The notes under the pieces: generated by a model
Told to the model about the DNA's origin: nothing
What the model saw: only the letters and a program-made list of their open reading frames with translations
Databases searched by the model: none
Made by a program: the position numbers and the translations under genes
Part shown: positions 10,196 to 21,689 of the stretch, piece by piece
Numbering within the stretch: the first letter of the stretch is position 1
How the letters are laid out: every line of letters starts with the position of its first letter
From: Cantharellus purpuraceus
Taxonomy: Eukaryota; Basidiomycota; Agaricomycetes; Cantharellales; Hydnaceae
Reading direction: 5' to 3'
NCBI GenBank assembly: GCA_025174535.1
Contig: JALBUN010000019.1
Span: 124,001-188,000 of the forward strand
Length of the DNA: 64,000 nt

Positions 10196-10876
10196 TCAGT
10201 CTGCAGAGACTTGGTATTGTTTCTGGGCCTTGGAGATTGTTTTTTGGAGATGTTGGTGTAGTTGGTCAAGGTCAGTTACAAATTGGCAGGCTTTTGTGGA
10301 GGCGAGTTCTGTCTTGGGGTGGACAGAGATGTTTAGATAGTAGCCTTTATTAGCAAAGAACAGAGAGGTGCTGGTAGTTGTGTTTGGAGCATTGTTGTAG
10401 GCAAACTCTGTGATCAGAAGTAGGTCAGCCCAGTTATCTTGTTGATAGTTACAATAGATTTGGAGATATTGTTCCAGGGACTGATTCATTTGTTCTGTTT
10501 GTCCGTCTCCTTCAGGATGGTATCCAGAGGTGAAGTGAAGTTTCATGTCGAGAGCCTTTCCTAGTGTGCGGAAGAAGGAGGACACGAACTCCGAGCCCCG
10601 ATCAGACGTGACATGCGATGGGACTCCATGTTTAGAGAATACGTGGAGAACAAACAACTTAGCTAGTAAGGCAGAGGTGATGGTGTCATGCGTCGGAATG
10701 AATAGTGACTGTTTAGTGAACCTGTCAACAATCATGAGTATGGTGTCGTATCTGAGCGATGGGGGGAGCTTCTCTATGAAATCCATGGAGATGGAGTTCC
10801 ATGGTTGCTCCGGGATTGGAAGTTGCTTAAGTGTTCCGTAGGGTTTGTGCCTTTGCAATTTTGAGCACATACACAT
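10196..10876 (-). pseudogene. Integrase core of Ty3-E copy 2
   Basis: Homologous to 723-1394, with SMDFIEKLPPS, HVTSDRGSEFVSSFFR and GYHPEGDGQTEQMNQ, so the catalytic Asp residues are preserved here, unlike the mutated neighbour residue in copy 1. The zinc-binding cysteines are partly altered (start reads CMCSKLQRH). The middle of this frame is almost identical to copy 1 and keeps its CG sites. Confidence 0.85.
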
Positions 10877-11304
10877 GGTACAAGAGTTACAGTAGTGTTG
10901 AATGTACTCTCACATTTTTGGCCATACATAGTCCTGTTGGATTAATCCTTGTGTGTGGTTTTGCCTGAAATGGCCAGAAATTGGGTGATCATGATAATAC
11001 TGCAAAATTCAGAGTCGGAGACCATTGGCATTGGGGATATATCTGGTTGTTGTGTCAGAGGTGTCCTTTGGGGTCAAGTGACCACTTTGGGTCGGAAGGG
11101 TCATCCAAGTGTTTAACTGCAACAGGATCAGATCAGAGTGATGAGCAGATGTCAGAGCAGAGTTGGTTGATGTCCATAATGGTGATAGCTTGGAGGGTGG
11201 GAGTCATGAGGGTGGATGCTTGTAGGGATGATGCCAGCTGCTCGTTAGTGAACACAGGATGAAAGTTGTGTGGGTTTACAGTGGCATAGTTGCTACTCCC
11301 CTCT

Positions 11305-11916
11305 TTAGACGCTTGTTCAGAAATACATCAAATATGTATATACAACCCATTTCCTCAAATTTTATATAATATACTTATATTAAAACATATTTTGATATTT
11401 CATACATGATTCTCAAATTTATATAAATTACTTAGATTTAAAACATATTTTGATATTTTGACATGATTCTCAAAAATAATTCTTTTTTTTTAATTTACTG
11501 GTGGCAACTGCTTCAAGGGAATATTCTACTCCTGCTACACTTAATTTCTTTCACTCATTCTTTCTTATACTATACTGGTCAAATAATCTAATGTACCTTG
11601 AATCCTCACCTGGCATTTGTATATCTAAATATTCTCTATTATACCAATAATATTAATATATACATTACTGTTATATTCATATAAACAATTATGTTCATCC
11701 ATAACAAACATCTTATCTTTTAAAGTTTATTAAAATATGAAATATATATTTATATTTATAAAAATTTAAGATATTCAAAAAAAACTCGGATATCCGAAAT
11801 CTTTAAAGATATCCAGATTGTAACTCCCTATTTTTATGATCATTATTAAAATTCTGATGTACATCTTGTATACATCAGAATATTGTATAACAGCATCCTT
11901 CCGAACAAGCGTCTTA
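11305..11916. mobile_element. AT-rich MITE (11308-11913) with 15-bp TIRs and TTA duplication
   Basis: GACGCTTGTTCAGAA at the left end matches the reverse complement of TTCCGAACAAGCGTC at the right end with one mismatch. TTA flanks both sides (11305-11307, 11914-11916). The empty site is copy 1 near 1787, where the RNase H sequence is continuous. The 606-bp body is very AT-rich and has no coding frame. A 3-bp TTA/TWA duplication is the hallmark of PIF/Harbinger transposases, so this is probably a non-autonomous member. Internally a segment of about 60 bp is repeated in tandem (about 11,355-11,415 and 11,415-11,475). Confidence 0.93.
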
Positions 11917-12017
11917 GGGTAGATGTCCCAGCATCTAGTTAACATGTTGGGTTTTGCTCCGAGTCAACCAGGACAGAAACGGATAATGAGGTTGAATTGA
12001 GACAGGTATTCAGACCA

Positions 12018-12824
12018 TCAGACTTGTCTCCAAGTGAGTAGTTTCATTGTTGAGAAGTATTCCAAGTTCTTATGGTCTGTTATGATGTCTACTGGATTGG
12101 AGGGGCCTTCGAGGTAGTGTCTCCATATCCAGAAGGCTTCATATATGGCAAGGAGCTCTTTGTCATAGATGTCATAGTTCAGTTTGGGGGGCGTAAATGT
12201 ATGTGAGTGAAAAGCAATCAGATGGACTTGTCTGTCATCTAGAGAGATGATGGACAGGATCGCAGCGAGTGCATAGTTGGAGGCATCAGTCTCTAATAGA
12301 ATAGGAACATCTGGAACCCAATGAGTCAGTATCGGAGCAGAGGTAAAGGCCTTCTTCAAGGTCTTAAAGCTCTGTCTACATTTGTCAGTGAAATTCCATT
12401 GGATACCCTTCCTAGTAAGCTGGGTGAGTGGAATGGTAATATCAGAGTAGTTGTAGATGAAGTGGTGGTAGAAGTTGGCAAACCCCAGGAAGGACTGTAC
12501 ATCTTTGACTTTCCGTGGTTCCAGCCATTCCTGTATGGCTTTGATTTTGTCATCAGACATTGTCAGTCCTGCAGGGGAGAGGATATAGCCTAGATACTTG
12601 ACTGAGTTGGAGTGGAATTCACATTCGTCAGCATGGGCAAAGAGGCCATGTTTGTGGAGACATTGGAGCACTTCTCGGACATGTGTCTGATGTTCATCTT
12701 CATTATTCGAATATACCAAAATGTCGTCTAAGTAAATGAGGACAGTAACATCGAGGAGGTTGGCAAAGGTATCATTCATGAACCACTGGAAGGTGGCCAG
12801 AGCATTAGTTAGTCCAAAGGGCAT
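12018..12824 (-). pseudogene. RT C-terminal part and RNase H of Ty3-E copy 2
   Basis: Homologue of 1614-2696. It starts MPFGLTNALATFQWFMN, keeps the catalytic LIYLDDILVY and the RNase H residues ETDASNYALAA, YDKELLAIYEA and ITDHKNLEYFS, then stops early near 12,018. Replacements such as Arg to Trp, His or Cys fit CG decay. Confidence 0.88.
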
Positions 12825-12884
12825 GACACACCATTCAAAAGATCTGTATTGAGTGCAGAAAGTTGTTTTCCACTCATTGCCTTC

Positions 12885-13320
12885 TCAGATGCAGACTAGA
12901 TGATAGGCATGTTGGAGATCTATTTTGGAATAGATCTTAGCCTTTTGCAGGCTCTCGAGTAGGTCTGCAGTGTGGGGTATTGGGTATTGGTCTTTCTTAG
13001 TGATCTTGTTGAGTCCACAGAAGTCAACACATAAATAGAGTGATCCATCCTTTTTGCAGACAAATAGGACCAGAGCTCCATGGGGGGATAAGGATGGGCA
13101 GATGAAGCCCATGGCCAAGTTCTCATCTATGAATGTTCAGAGAGCCAGTAGCTCTTTTTGGGATAGCAAGTAGATAGGGCCAAGCGGAGGGGTGGAGTTG
13201 TCATCCAACTCAATCTTGAGATTGTATGGTTGGTGTTCCACTAGGGAGTCAGATTTAGACTTACTGAACACGTCAGCAAACTTGTGATACTCCTTAGGAA
13301 CCATAGAGAGGTCCGGTGGA
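12885..13320 (-). pseudogene. RT N-terminal part of Ty3-E copy 2
   Basis: KKDGSLYLCVDFCGLNKITKK and IYSKIDLQHAYH are readable, with upstream EYHKFADVFSKSK-like sequence near 13,270. Stops separate it from the downstream RT half. No LTR is inserted here, so it serves as the empty site for A1 in copy 1. Confidence 0.82.
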
Positions 13321-13325
13321 GTTGA

Positions 13326-13985
13326 TCAAGCAGAATGGGCAGTGAGGAGCATTGGATTGGAGAGGTGAACCTGGAACATTTGTGAGCCCTCCAGTTTGCT
13401 TAGTCTGGCAAAGACCATAGCATCCACCATCAATATAGACAGAGGGGTAGACAGAGTATCTATTGGAGCGGAGTCAGCGGAGGTGGAAGATAATTTCACA
13501 CCTAAAGTTGCTGGTGACATCAGGGATGACACAGTCTGCACTGGAGAATGGAATGTGATATGGCCCAATGCCCAGTCAATCAACAGATTGTAGTGGGTGA
13601 GCCAATTATGTCCAAGAACCACAGAACAGCTGGAGTCAAGCAGAGTAACATAGAATGTAAGATTCTGGATTTCTCTGACAGAAAAATGGATAGACAGATC
13701 TATAGCTCATGAAATAACAGCATTAGTAGTGCCATCAAATAATCAGAGTGATATCAGAGTTATGGTGTATGTATGGAGTTTATGTAAATTGGAAAAAACA
13801 GAATCAAGGAAACAGTGAGTAGAACCAGAGTCAATTAATGCTTGGATAGTTGTATTGGGAATGGAGTTGGAGTAGATGAGGAGGGTGAGAGAGTTAGAGT
13901 GAGAAAGAGTGGATGTGTTGAGGTGGACCTTGTTTGTTGTACAGGGAGTACCAATGCAGCCCTCAGCCCATATGGAGGCTAGAGG
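13326..13985 (-). pseudogene. Protease region of Ty3-E copy 2
   Basis: Holds the retropepsin active site ALIDSGSTHCFLD (near 13,815-13,850) and the distal segment [12 protein letters not shown] (near 13,585-13,622), on overlapping broken frames. The empty site for A2 lies between them near 13,775. Confidence 0.82.
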
Positions 13986-15055
13986 ACTGCTTACTATTTT
14001 TTTTGGTCTGTTGTGGCATTGGCGGCACAGCCCTTTGCCTTTGCTGCAGATGAGGTTGCCTTGTTGCAATCCTTGGCTTGGTGGCCAGGCTTTCCACAGA
14101 ACAGGCAGAGGTTGTTGTCCATGCAGCACTGGCATTCCTGCTGGGTAAGTTTGCCATCCTTCCCCAGCTTGGTGGAGAGGTCTGGAGTGCTCTTGCAAGC
14201 TCTGGAGTTGTTGCCAGTGCCAGAATTGTTCTGACCAGAACCGGAAGCGGTGACATTACCAGTGTTTGACTTCTGGCCAGAGTTGGTAGTGGTCTTCTTA
14301 TTGGACCCCTTGTTGGACTTTGGGGTCTTGTCTGACAATTTATCTGATTTGTTGTTAGCCGAATTTTTGTGGGAGACCTCAGATTGACATTCCCAATAAC
14401 AGGTGTCAATGGATTGGGCAAGCTTGCAAAGGTTAACCAAAGTATCTAGCTTACTGACACGTGATATCTTGTCCTTGATGTGGGATGGGAGGCCAATGTA
14501 AAATTAGCATCAGAGTGCAGCATTGCCCCATTGGACTTTCAGAGCTAGCTGCTGGAAACTCACAATGTATTTTGCGATCTTGTGATTTTCCTTCATCCAA
14601 AGTCAATCAAGTTCATTCTCGGCGTTGGCCTTGGGGTTGTAAGGGCCAAAATTGGTCTGGAGTTTAGAGATGAAGTTGGAGTAGTCTTCTGACCATATCG
14701 GGTCATTGGAGTTGTCCATGAGCACTGGCTTGAAGTAGTCCAGTGCAGTGCCCTTGAGATAGGACATGGCAAAGGTGACCTTCACCCGATTGGATGTGAA
14801 TGCATTGGGGTGGTTGTGGAAATTCAACTGGCATTGCACCAAGAATGGTTGGAGCTTGCATGGATCAGAGCTGTCAAATGGGTCAGGTTCCAGGACCTTG
14901 GTCTGGGACTTAGGAACTTGTGGGGTACAGATGCTGCTGGCAAGCAGGGAGATGGCTTGCACCAGATTTGGGGAGGGTGGAGTATCATCCTCTTTGTTGA
15001 CAGCCTCTATGTGGCTGATGACCTTGGGGATGGTGTCAATGCTGGGAGCGGGCAC
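13986..15055 (-). pseudogene. gag of Ty3-E copy 2
   Basis: Frame 14603-15055 starts MPAPSIDTIPKVISHIEAVN and contains DPFDSSDPCKLQPFLVQC and MSYLKGTALDYFKP. Frame 13994-14440 contains a polar Ser/Asn/Gly/Lys linker and the zinc knuckle CLFCGKPGHQAKDC. A frame break lies at about 14,441-14,602. The N-terminal Met at 15055 is probably the natural Gag start, about 80 bp inside the 5' LTR. Confidence 0.85.
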
Positions 15056-15132
15056 CTCAATGGTTCATGCGCGTTCAGAATTGGCGGTGGATCATGGCAT
15101 TGGTAGGAGTGAATATGGCAGTTTGAATATAC

Positions 15133-15665
15133 TGTTATGCACTTGGTCTGATTGGGGGTTGGAGGTTGGGTTGGAGATTGGGTTGGAGCCAACGGTTGGA
15201 GTTGGAGTGGGGATTGAGGTGTGTCATGGGGGTTGGAATGGACTTGGCTTCAGCTTATGTGCTGCACCCTCACTAATACCTGTGTCTGAGATTTTGGAGA
15301 CGGAGTATGACTTAGATAGTTCAGATCAGATTTAGGAGCTAGGTGTGATTTGATATTCACACTGGGGAATGAAGTCCCCAGTTGGGCAACTTAAATACAT
15401 ATTTGAAATCTAATAATAATCACTCTGGTGACGAGGCTGACGGCATTATGTGAGTATGTCCGAGTCTGATGGGGATGGATGTCTGGGTTCCTATAGTGAT
15501 GCTGATGCATCAATTGGAACTGGAGGCAGATGAGCGAGATTGACTGTGACAATCAGACAGGCTAATGGAGATGTGATGGTTTCCAAATGGAGTATAGATT
15601 TCATGTGCGCAGGGATCTGAGTGGATTGGATGGGGATCTGGGTGTAAATGAATATAGTCATAACA
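15133..15665 (-). repeat. LTR E, 5' LTR of Ty3-E copy 2
   Basis: Starts TGTTATGCACTTGG and ends ATAGTCATAACA, 533 bp, homologous to 8656-9145 but CG-depleted. It contains the GGGGAC...GTCCCC inverted repeat and a TTAAATA box on the opposite strand. The right flank is the plus-strand element F. Confidence 0.88.
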
Positions 15666-17025
15666 TTGTTACAAGTGAGGGCAGTGTATGAGGCCAATTT
15701 TGGACTTCATGACCCAGAGGCCAAAGCCAAGGCTGAACTCAAGAACCTCTGTATGCACAATAACCAATAGATCACCAAGTATCTAGTTGAGTTCAATTGA
15801 CTAGCTGCTCATGTTCAATGGGGAAACACTGCACTCCAATACCAGTTACACAATGGCCTTCCATCTCAGATCAAGGATGAAGCTGCCAGAGTATGCAAAC
15901 TCTGGACTTTGGTTCAGTCCATTGATGCTCAGTACTGGGAACAATGCTCCAAGGTGGCTCATGAGAACTCCAAGTCCACCCCCACCACAGCCTCCACTTC
16001 AGGAACTCCAAAGCAGACCCCTGACCTTTCTACCAAGCTTGGGAAGGATGTCAAACTCACTCCACAGGAACAACATCAAATCAAGCAGAACCTCTGCCTC
16101 TTCTGTAGATGAGTAGGTCATGTCACTAGACCACCTCTGCAGCTATGAAAGCACATGCTACTACAACAGATAACAAGTCCAACCAGAGCTCTGAAGCCAA
16201 GGCTACAGAGCCAAAATAATAATAAGCAAACTCATTGGTGCCTTTGCAGAGCTACATCTCAATGCATCAACTCCATAGCTTCATCTCTGCTCATTGCTCC
16301 AAAAATTGCTTTCATCAATGCAGCAGCCTTTGCCTGTGACTCTACCCAAGCCAATGTGCATTCAAGCTATTCCTCTCCTCTACTGTTCCAAGAAACTCTG
16401 AGGACCCTCCAGTTGACATGAAGAACATTCCAACCAAATGTCATGAATTCACAGACATCTTTAGCAAAACCTATGCAACACCCTACCAGCTCACAAGCCA
16501 TATAACCTCAAGATTGAAATGGAAGATGGCACATCTCCTCCTTTCAGTCCAATCTACTCCTTGTCTCAGAGTGAACTCCAGGCTCTTTAAGAATTCATCA
16601 ATGAGCATTTATCTTATGGTTTCATCCAGACAACCCAATCTCCAGGCAGCACTCCACTCCCTTTCATTCAGAAAAAAGATGGCTCCCTCCAACTCTGCAT
16701 CAATCTCAGGGGCCTCAAATAAAATCACCAAAAAAGACTGTTATCCACTTCCTTGCATCTCCAAGCTTCTTGACAGTCCTAATAAGACTCAATTATTCAC
16801 CAAAATTGATCTCTGGCATGCTTACCATCTTGTCTGGATTCACAAAGGTGATGAAAGACTGTGTTTCACACTCACTATAGCTTGTTTGAGTGGTGCATCA
16901 TACCCTTTGGACTTATCAATGCTCTAGTAGCATTCCAGCATCTTATGAACAACATTTTCTCTAATCTCCTGGATATATGCAATAACTCCACAGAACACAG
17001 CAAACATGTCCATGAAGTCCTTCTT
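15666..17025 (+). mobile_element. Decayed Ty3/gypsy element F: gag and start of RT
   Basis: A diverged relative of Ty3-E in the opposite orientation. Gag is seen as LHDPEAKAKAELKNLCM, VQSIDAQYWEQCSKVAHEN, TPDLSTKLGKDVKLT and half a zinc knuckle (NLCLFCR), with in-frame stops. After a short pol linker (16155-16421) comes [48 protein letters not shown] and IPFGLINALVAFQ. The protease is missing or unrecognisable. The RT is cut at about 17,025 by an E LTR. Confidence 0.85.
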
Positions 17026-18035
17026 GGTCCAATTGGAGGTCAGAACCTGGATTGGAGTTGGAGTGGGGATCAGGGTGGATTGTGGGGGTTGGAATGGACT
17101 TGGCTTCAGCTTATGTGCTGCATCCTCACTAATACCTGTGTCTAAGATTTTGGAGATGGAGTATAACTTAGATAGTTCAGATCAGACTTAGGAGCTAGGT
17201 GTGATTTGATATTCAAACTGGGGAATGAAGTCCCCAGTCATACAACTTAAATATATATTTGAAATCTAATAATAGTTACTCTGGTGATGGGTGTTAAGCT
17301 CTGGGACAACTTGGGGTTCAATGGGAAAAGGCTGGAGTTTGGCTGCCAGTAAAGAGGGAGATGGAACTTTACTGTTCCAGTTCAACCAGAGACAGGGTGG
17401 GAGCAATACTATTGAGTCAGATCAAGTGGACTTGGCTTCAACTTGTGTGTTGCGCCCCCTTGGATCATCGGTCCAATATTTCAGAGTATGGAGTTTGGAG
17501 TTGGATCAGGGATCTGGAGTTCAACTTGTCAAGAAGCTAGCAACCAAGAAGTTAATGGGCAAATCTTAGTCAATATATGAACTACTGTAATAGACAGAGA
17601 GTAGCCCATATAAGTATGTGGAGAATTGAATGCTGAAACTAAAACAATAAGACAATAAGATAGATATGGAGTACAACACGGAAAGGAGTTCAGAGTTTGG
17701 ACCCAAGTCCAAACTGAAACCAAACAATATAAAAGAAGGATGTTTGTTGTAACCCATAAGAAGAAACTACTTATAAGGAGACCAGATGTAACAATGGATC
17801 TCCAAGGCCAGTGGCCTTATATGAATACGTCCAAGTCTGATGGGGTGGATGTCCAGGTTCCTATGGTGATGCTGATGCATCAATCACAACTAGAGGCAGA
17901 TGAGTGAGATCAACAGTGACAATCAGACAGACCAATGGAGATGTGATGGTTTCCAAATGGAATATAGATTTCATGTGTGCAGGGATCTGGGTGGATTGGA
18001 CAGGGATCTGGGCATTAATGAATATAGTCATAACA
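17026..18035 (-). repeat. Solo LTR E split by LTR D (pieces 17026-17291 and 17794-18035)
   Basis: The E LTR is recognised by GGTCCAATTGG, the GGGGAATGAAGTCCCC hairpin, TTAAATAT and the end ATAGTCATAACA at 18035. It interrupts the RT of element F, which resumes right after it (LYAHTNKCSFHKSIVKYL). Its first dozen bases (expected TGTTACGCACTA) are lost or changed. LTR D sits inside it. Confidence 0.82.
17287..17798 (+). mobile_element. Solo LTR, family D (LTR 17292-17793)
   Basis: TGTTAAGCTC...CCAGATGTAACA, 502 bp. Flanks are ATGGG (17287-17291) and ATGGA (17794-17798), a 5-bp duplication with one later change. The target is an E LTR whose empty site is seen at 8905. A TATA box (TATAAAAG, from 17729) is in plus orientation. 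Confidence 0.87.
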
Positions 18036-18190
18036 CTTTGCCTCTGGAAGTGCAAGCTATATGCTCATACCAACAAATGTTCTTTCCACAAGAGCATAGT
18101 CAAGTACCTCAGATATATATTGTCTCCAGACAGACTTACTATAGACTCCAGCAAAGTCCAGATAATACAAGATTGGCCTGATGTAAGTGC
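18036..18190 (+). pseudogene. Continuation of element F reverse transcriptase
   Basis: Reads KCKLYAHTNKCSFHKSIVKY, then a YILSPDRLTIDSSKVQ-type sequence, the part of RT after the YLDD box in Ty3 elements. It is short and ends at unassigned sequence and a D LTR fragment. Confidence 0.78.
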
Positions 18191-18229
18191 CCTAGGTACT
18201 TACTCATTGTAGTATAGTTATACATAACT

Positions 18230-18532
18230 GTACAAGTGGACTTGGCTTCAACTTGTGTGTTGTGCCCCCTCAGATCATCGGTCCAATATTTCAGAGTTCA
18301 GAGGTACAGAGTTGGATCAGGGATTCAGAGTCTGACTTGTCAAGAAGATACTTGTCAAGAAGCTAGCAACCAAGAAGATAGTAGTCAAACTTAGTTGATA
18401 TATGAACTGCTGTAACATACAGAGAATAGCCCATATAAGTATATGAAGAATTGAATGAAAAACTAAAGTAAGAGAGCGGTAGGATGGATATGGAGTACAA
18501 CATGGAAAAGAGTTCAGATTTTGGACTCAAGT
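18230..18532 (+). repeat. LTR D fragment
   Basis: Matches the middle and 3' part of the D LTR (GTGGACTTGGCTTCAACTTG, then CAATATTTCAGAG) but lacks the TGTTAAG start. It is cut at 18532 by an E LTR. Confidence 0.8.
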
Positions 18533-18889
18533 TGTTACACACTAGGTCCAATGGGAGGTCAGAACCTGGATCAGAGTTTGAGGGCAGAGTCGGAGTAGGT
18601 GTTGGGGTATGTCATGGAGGTTGGAATGGACTTGGCTTCAGCTTATGTGCTGCACCCTCACTAATACCTGTGTCCAAGATTTCAGAGATGGAGTATGACT
18701 TAGATAGTTCAGATTGGACTTAGGAGCTAGGCATGATTCAATATTCAAACTGGGGGATGAAGTCCCCAGTAGTATGACTTAAATACATATTTGGAATCTA
18801 CTAATAATTACTCCAGTGATGGATCTCCAAGGCCGGTGGCCTTACATGAATATGTCCAAGTCTGATGGAGACGGATGTTCAGTTCCTAT
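18533..18889 (-). repeat. LTR E fragment
   Basis: Starts TGTTACACACTAGGTCC and follows the E LTR to GGTTCAGTTCCTAT-like sequence at 18889. There an A2 LTR begins and the remaining third of E is absent. Confidence 0.82.
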
Positions 18890-19943
18890 TGTTTTGGAAC
18901 CTGCAAAATTATGATGTTAGGGCAAACTCTAAATCACCACAATTCCATGAATGAACAGCTGAGAAGAATATCAAACCCTGCTGCAGCACAACTCCAGAAA
19001 TGATTTAACATTTGTACTTTGGTGACAATCCTTTGTATTGGTCAATGCAGACTATACACAGAAAGGTAATACATTTCTTAGCAGCAAGAAATGAATAAGA
19101 CTTCCAGAGTCTAGAGTTCATGGATGCTTAGGGGTCTGGATATTCCAAAATGAGGGGAATGCACTTAAAGGCTAAAGGAAGTAGGTGGATGAATCTGACC
19201 ATCCAACCAGTGGCACTCTGAAGCGGGTAACAGCAATGTGTGAAGTAGTCTAGCAACTGCTTCACATGAGTTCAAGCTTTTAATGCTCTGCAAAGGCAGT
19301 ACACACTAGTAACTTAAACAAGAGCACTAATGGCAGGACTATTGACAGACAATCTCACCTGTAGATTTGTAGTCATGTGAGGCAGGTACTGCACTCATGC
19401 CCAAAGCAGGAATATCACTACTTCGAGTGCAATCAAGTACAGTTACACAACTGTAAAAGATCCTTGAACTGGTAATCAACAGTTACTGAGATAGAGGATG
19501 ACACTGTATGTCACTCTAGTCACACTGGTGTGCAGAAGATGGGTAGAAGTGGTAGAATATGTTGTTGTTTCAGAGGCAGAATGACCTTATATATTGTATT
19601 TACAGGGGCTGGCTAATGCTTCTGGAATATTCTACCTATTAATAGATGGAAACTACTGGAAGGTTGTGGAAGGTGGAAGAAAGGGGTAGAATATTCCAAG
19701 CCAATCACAGGTTCTGATCACAGCACTAACACTGATCAGGAGCTGAATAATGGTTCTGGAAAGTTCTATCTAATAATAGAAGGAAACAGCTAGAATGTTA
19801 TGGAAAGGGGTAGAATATTCCAAGGCAATCACCTGATCTGATCATCAATCACCTGCTCTGATCCCTGAACTAGGCACTGATCAGACAAAAAGGAGGGTAT
19901 CCACCCTGTTTTCTGCACTGGTTTGCACAGCCATGGATAGCCA
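18890..19943 (-). repeat. LTR A2 fragment, inverted
   Basis: Begins TGTTTTGGAACC, the reverse complement of the A2 3' end, and follows A2 backwards for 1054 bp to the GCCATGGATAGCCA segment, where it stops abruptly. The LTR's 5' third is missing. TATATAAGG-type promoter sequence is present but altered. Confidence 0.88.
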
Positions 19944-20663
19944 TTTGGGGATTTTTGGTTAAGGGATGAGGAGGAGGTAATTTTTGATTTTATTTTGTGA
20001 GCCATCCTTTTGTTCTACAGGGGTGGCTACTACTCAAAAGGGAGGTATTATGATGATTTTCATTCGTCATAAACCTCAAATCAACCGGGTGAAAACCCCT
20101 TTCTCTATAAAATTTTTTTCCCTATGACATCACATATTACAATTTCCAGTATCATTTATTTCTTCATTAGTTTCAACATCATTTATGACTCATTTTACAT
20201 GTGATTATTAAAATGTATATTATGTGTATAGCTATGTACCATAATCACATTGGATTCCCTGTTTTTAATCCCTTCCAAGCTGCAAACAAACAGCTTGTGT
20301 CAGTTTTCTGTCATTCCTGGAATAACTCCTAAACGACCTATTCGATTTGAAATATTTTGCATATCCCATTAGGATATTGCATCATCTATTTCTATATCAA
20401 ATTACGAACGATTTGGATCATTAAATCCATTTCTATTAAGCAAACACTTTTTCAAAATGTTGCTGTTCCCATTTCTGCTCAAATATTTTGTAGAACTCCC
20501 AGTTCTTAACCGAATCACCTGAAATTTGGTGACTACATTCCATTCAAATACATCTAACATACAACATGCATACACCATCCTCCACACCCAAATCATACTT
20601 CCATTCGATTATTCACCCCCCTTCCTCACACACATCACACCCCTCCATATCTTTTTCCTAACA
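19944..20663 (+). mobile_element. 3' end of a family B element: internal tail and LTR (20051-20663)
   Basis: AAAAGGGAGGTATTA (20036-20050) looks like a polypurine tract lying immediately before a TG (20051), as expected in front of a 3' LTR. The LTR runs to CTAACA (20663), about 613 bp. Its 3' half resembles LTR B at 7112-7847, for example CTGGAATAACTCC and TTCTATTAAGC. The tract and preceding internal sequence suggest the 3' end of a full element rather than a solo LTR. Confidence 0.6.
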
Positions 20664-20880
20664 CTAATGCTGTTATTTCACAAGCTATAGATCTGTCTAT
20701 CCATTTTTCTGTTGGAGAAATCCAGACCATTACATGCTATGTTACTCCACTTGGTTCCAGCTGTTCTGTGGTTCTTGGACACAATTGGCTCACTTGCTAC
20801 AATCTGTTGATTGACTGGGCATTGGGTCATATCACATTCCATTCCCCTATGGGCTGTATCATCCTTGAACTCTGAATGGC
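20664..20880 (+). pseudogene. Ty3 protease fragment
   Basis: Plus-strand reading with close similarity to the Ty3-E protease region: an [21 protein letters not shown] stretch and [20 protein letters not shown]. It is the only piece of that element here and is truncated at both ends. Confidence 0.78.
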
Positions 20881-21689
20881 CTTCCAATGTGATACCAGGA
20901 TAGATATGGGCCTAACAGAAGACCATGATACTTTCTAGAAAATGAAAACAAAACAAGACTCCTATTGCAGGTGCTTTCCTTCTTGTGCATATGGAGTGCA
21001 TAAGATTACTTACCCAAGTGGGATATTTCCTGGCCCTTGTTCACTTGTGTTTAGCTGTACATGTTTTCTATTTCATATTTCTTCACTCCCCCTATCATGC
21101 TAGCATTTTGATATCAGTATGAATTTCCTGTTTGAGTGGATGCCTCTCAGCCACAGGGTCTCAACACCGCCTTTCCACCATTTGGATGTTTAGATGCCCC
21201 CCTTCGCACATTGTTCATCTTAGATTCCAGTTACTTTCATTGTCTCAAACAACCACAGTGACATATATGCATATGAAACCTAATGATGGGTGGCATTTAT
21301 CATCAATGTTTACATCATTGTCCAAGTTGTATGGTCCGTACGTGGCACGTGCATAATGAGATTTTATTTCCAAGTCGTGGATTTATATTTGTAGCGCTCT
21401 TTGCAGACCCGTCCGTCTCCTCTCTGCTTGTCGTACCACTAAGCTGCCACCTAACAAAAAATAGTGTACAATATGATGAATGACTGCACACCCGCCTCAA
21501 ACTTATATCACGTATATGTATATATATGTATCTACGCATGCTACACTCTTGTGTTGTTCCGGTATTGATCACAATCGGTCATGTCTAGATGCACGGAGTA
21601 AACGTGCACACAAAATAAGCAAATAAGAAAGCACTGTCTTCGGTCCTACGAGTACAAAAGGAAGGCTAAAATAAAATCTACATGCCATC
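20881..21689. other. Unassigned DNA between repeat island and gene island
   Basis: No gene or repeat recognised. Short open frames here have no protein-like composition. This is the boundary between nested retroelements and the gene island. Confidence 0.5.

Larger units (their letters stand above)
9146..15665 (-). mobile_element. Ty3-E copy 2 (internal region plus 5' LTR at 15133-15665)
   Basis: Same order as copy 1 and alignable throughout, so it gives the empty sites for the insertions in copy 1. With its 3' LTR (8656-9145) it would be about 7 kb, including a 606-bp MITE. It is heavily CG-depleted relative to copy 1: CG in copy 1 is commonly TG or CA here. An exception is a block in the integrase (about 10,427-10,865). 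Many stops break gag and pol. Confidence 0.92.
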
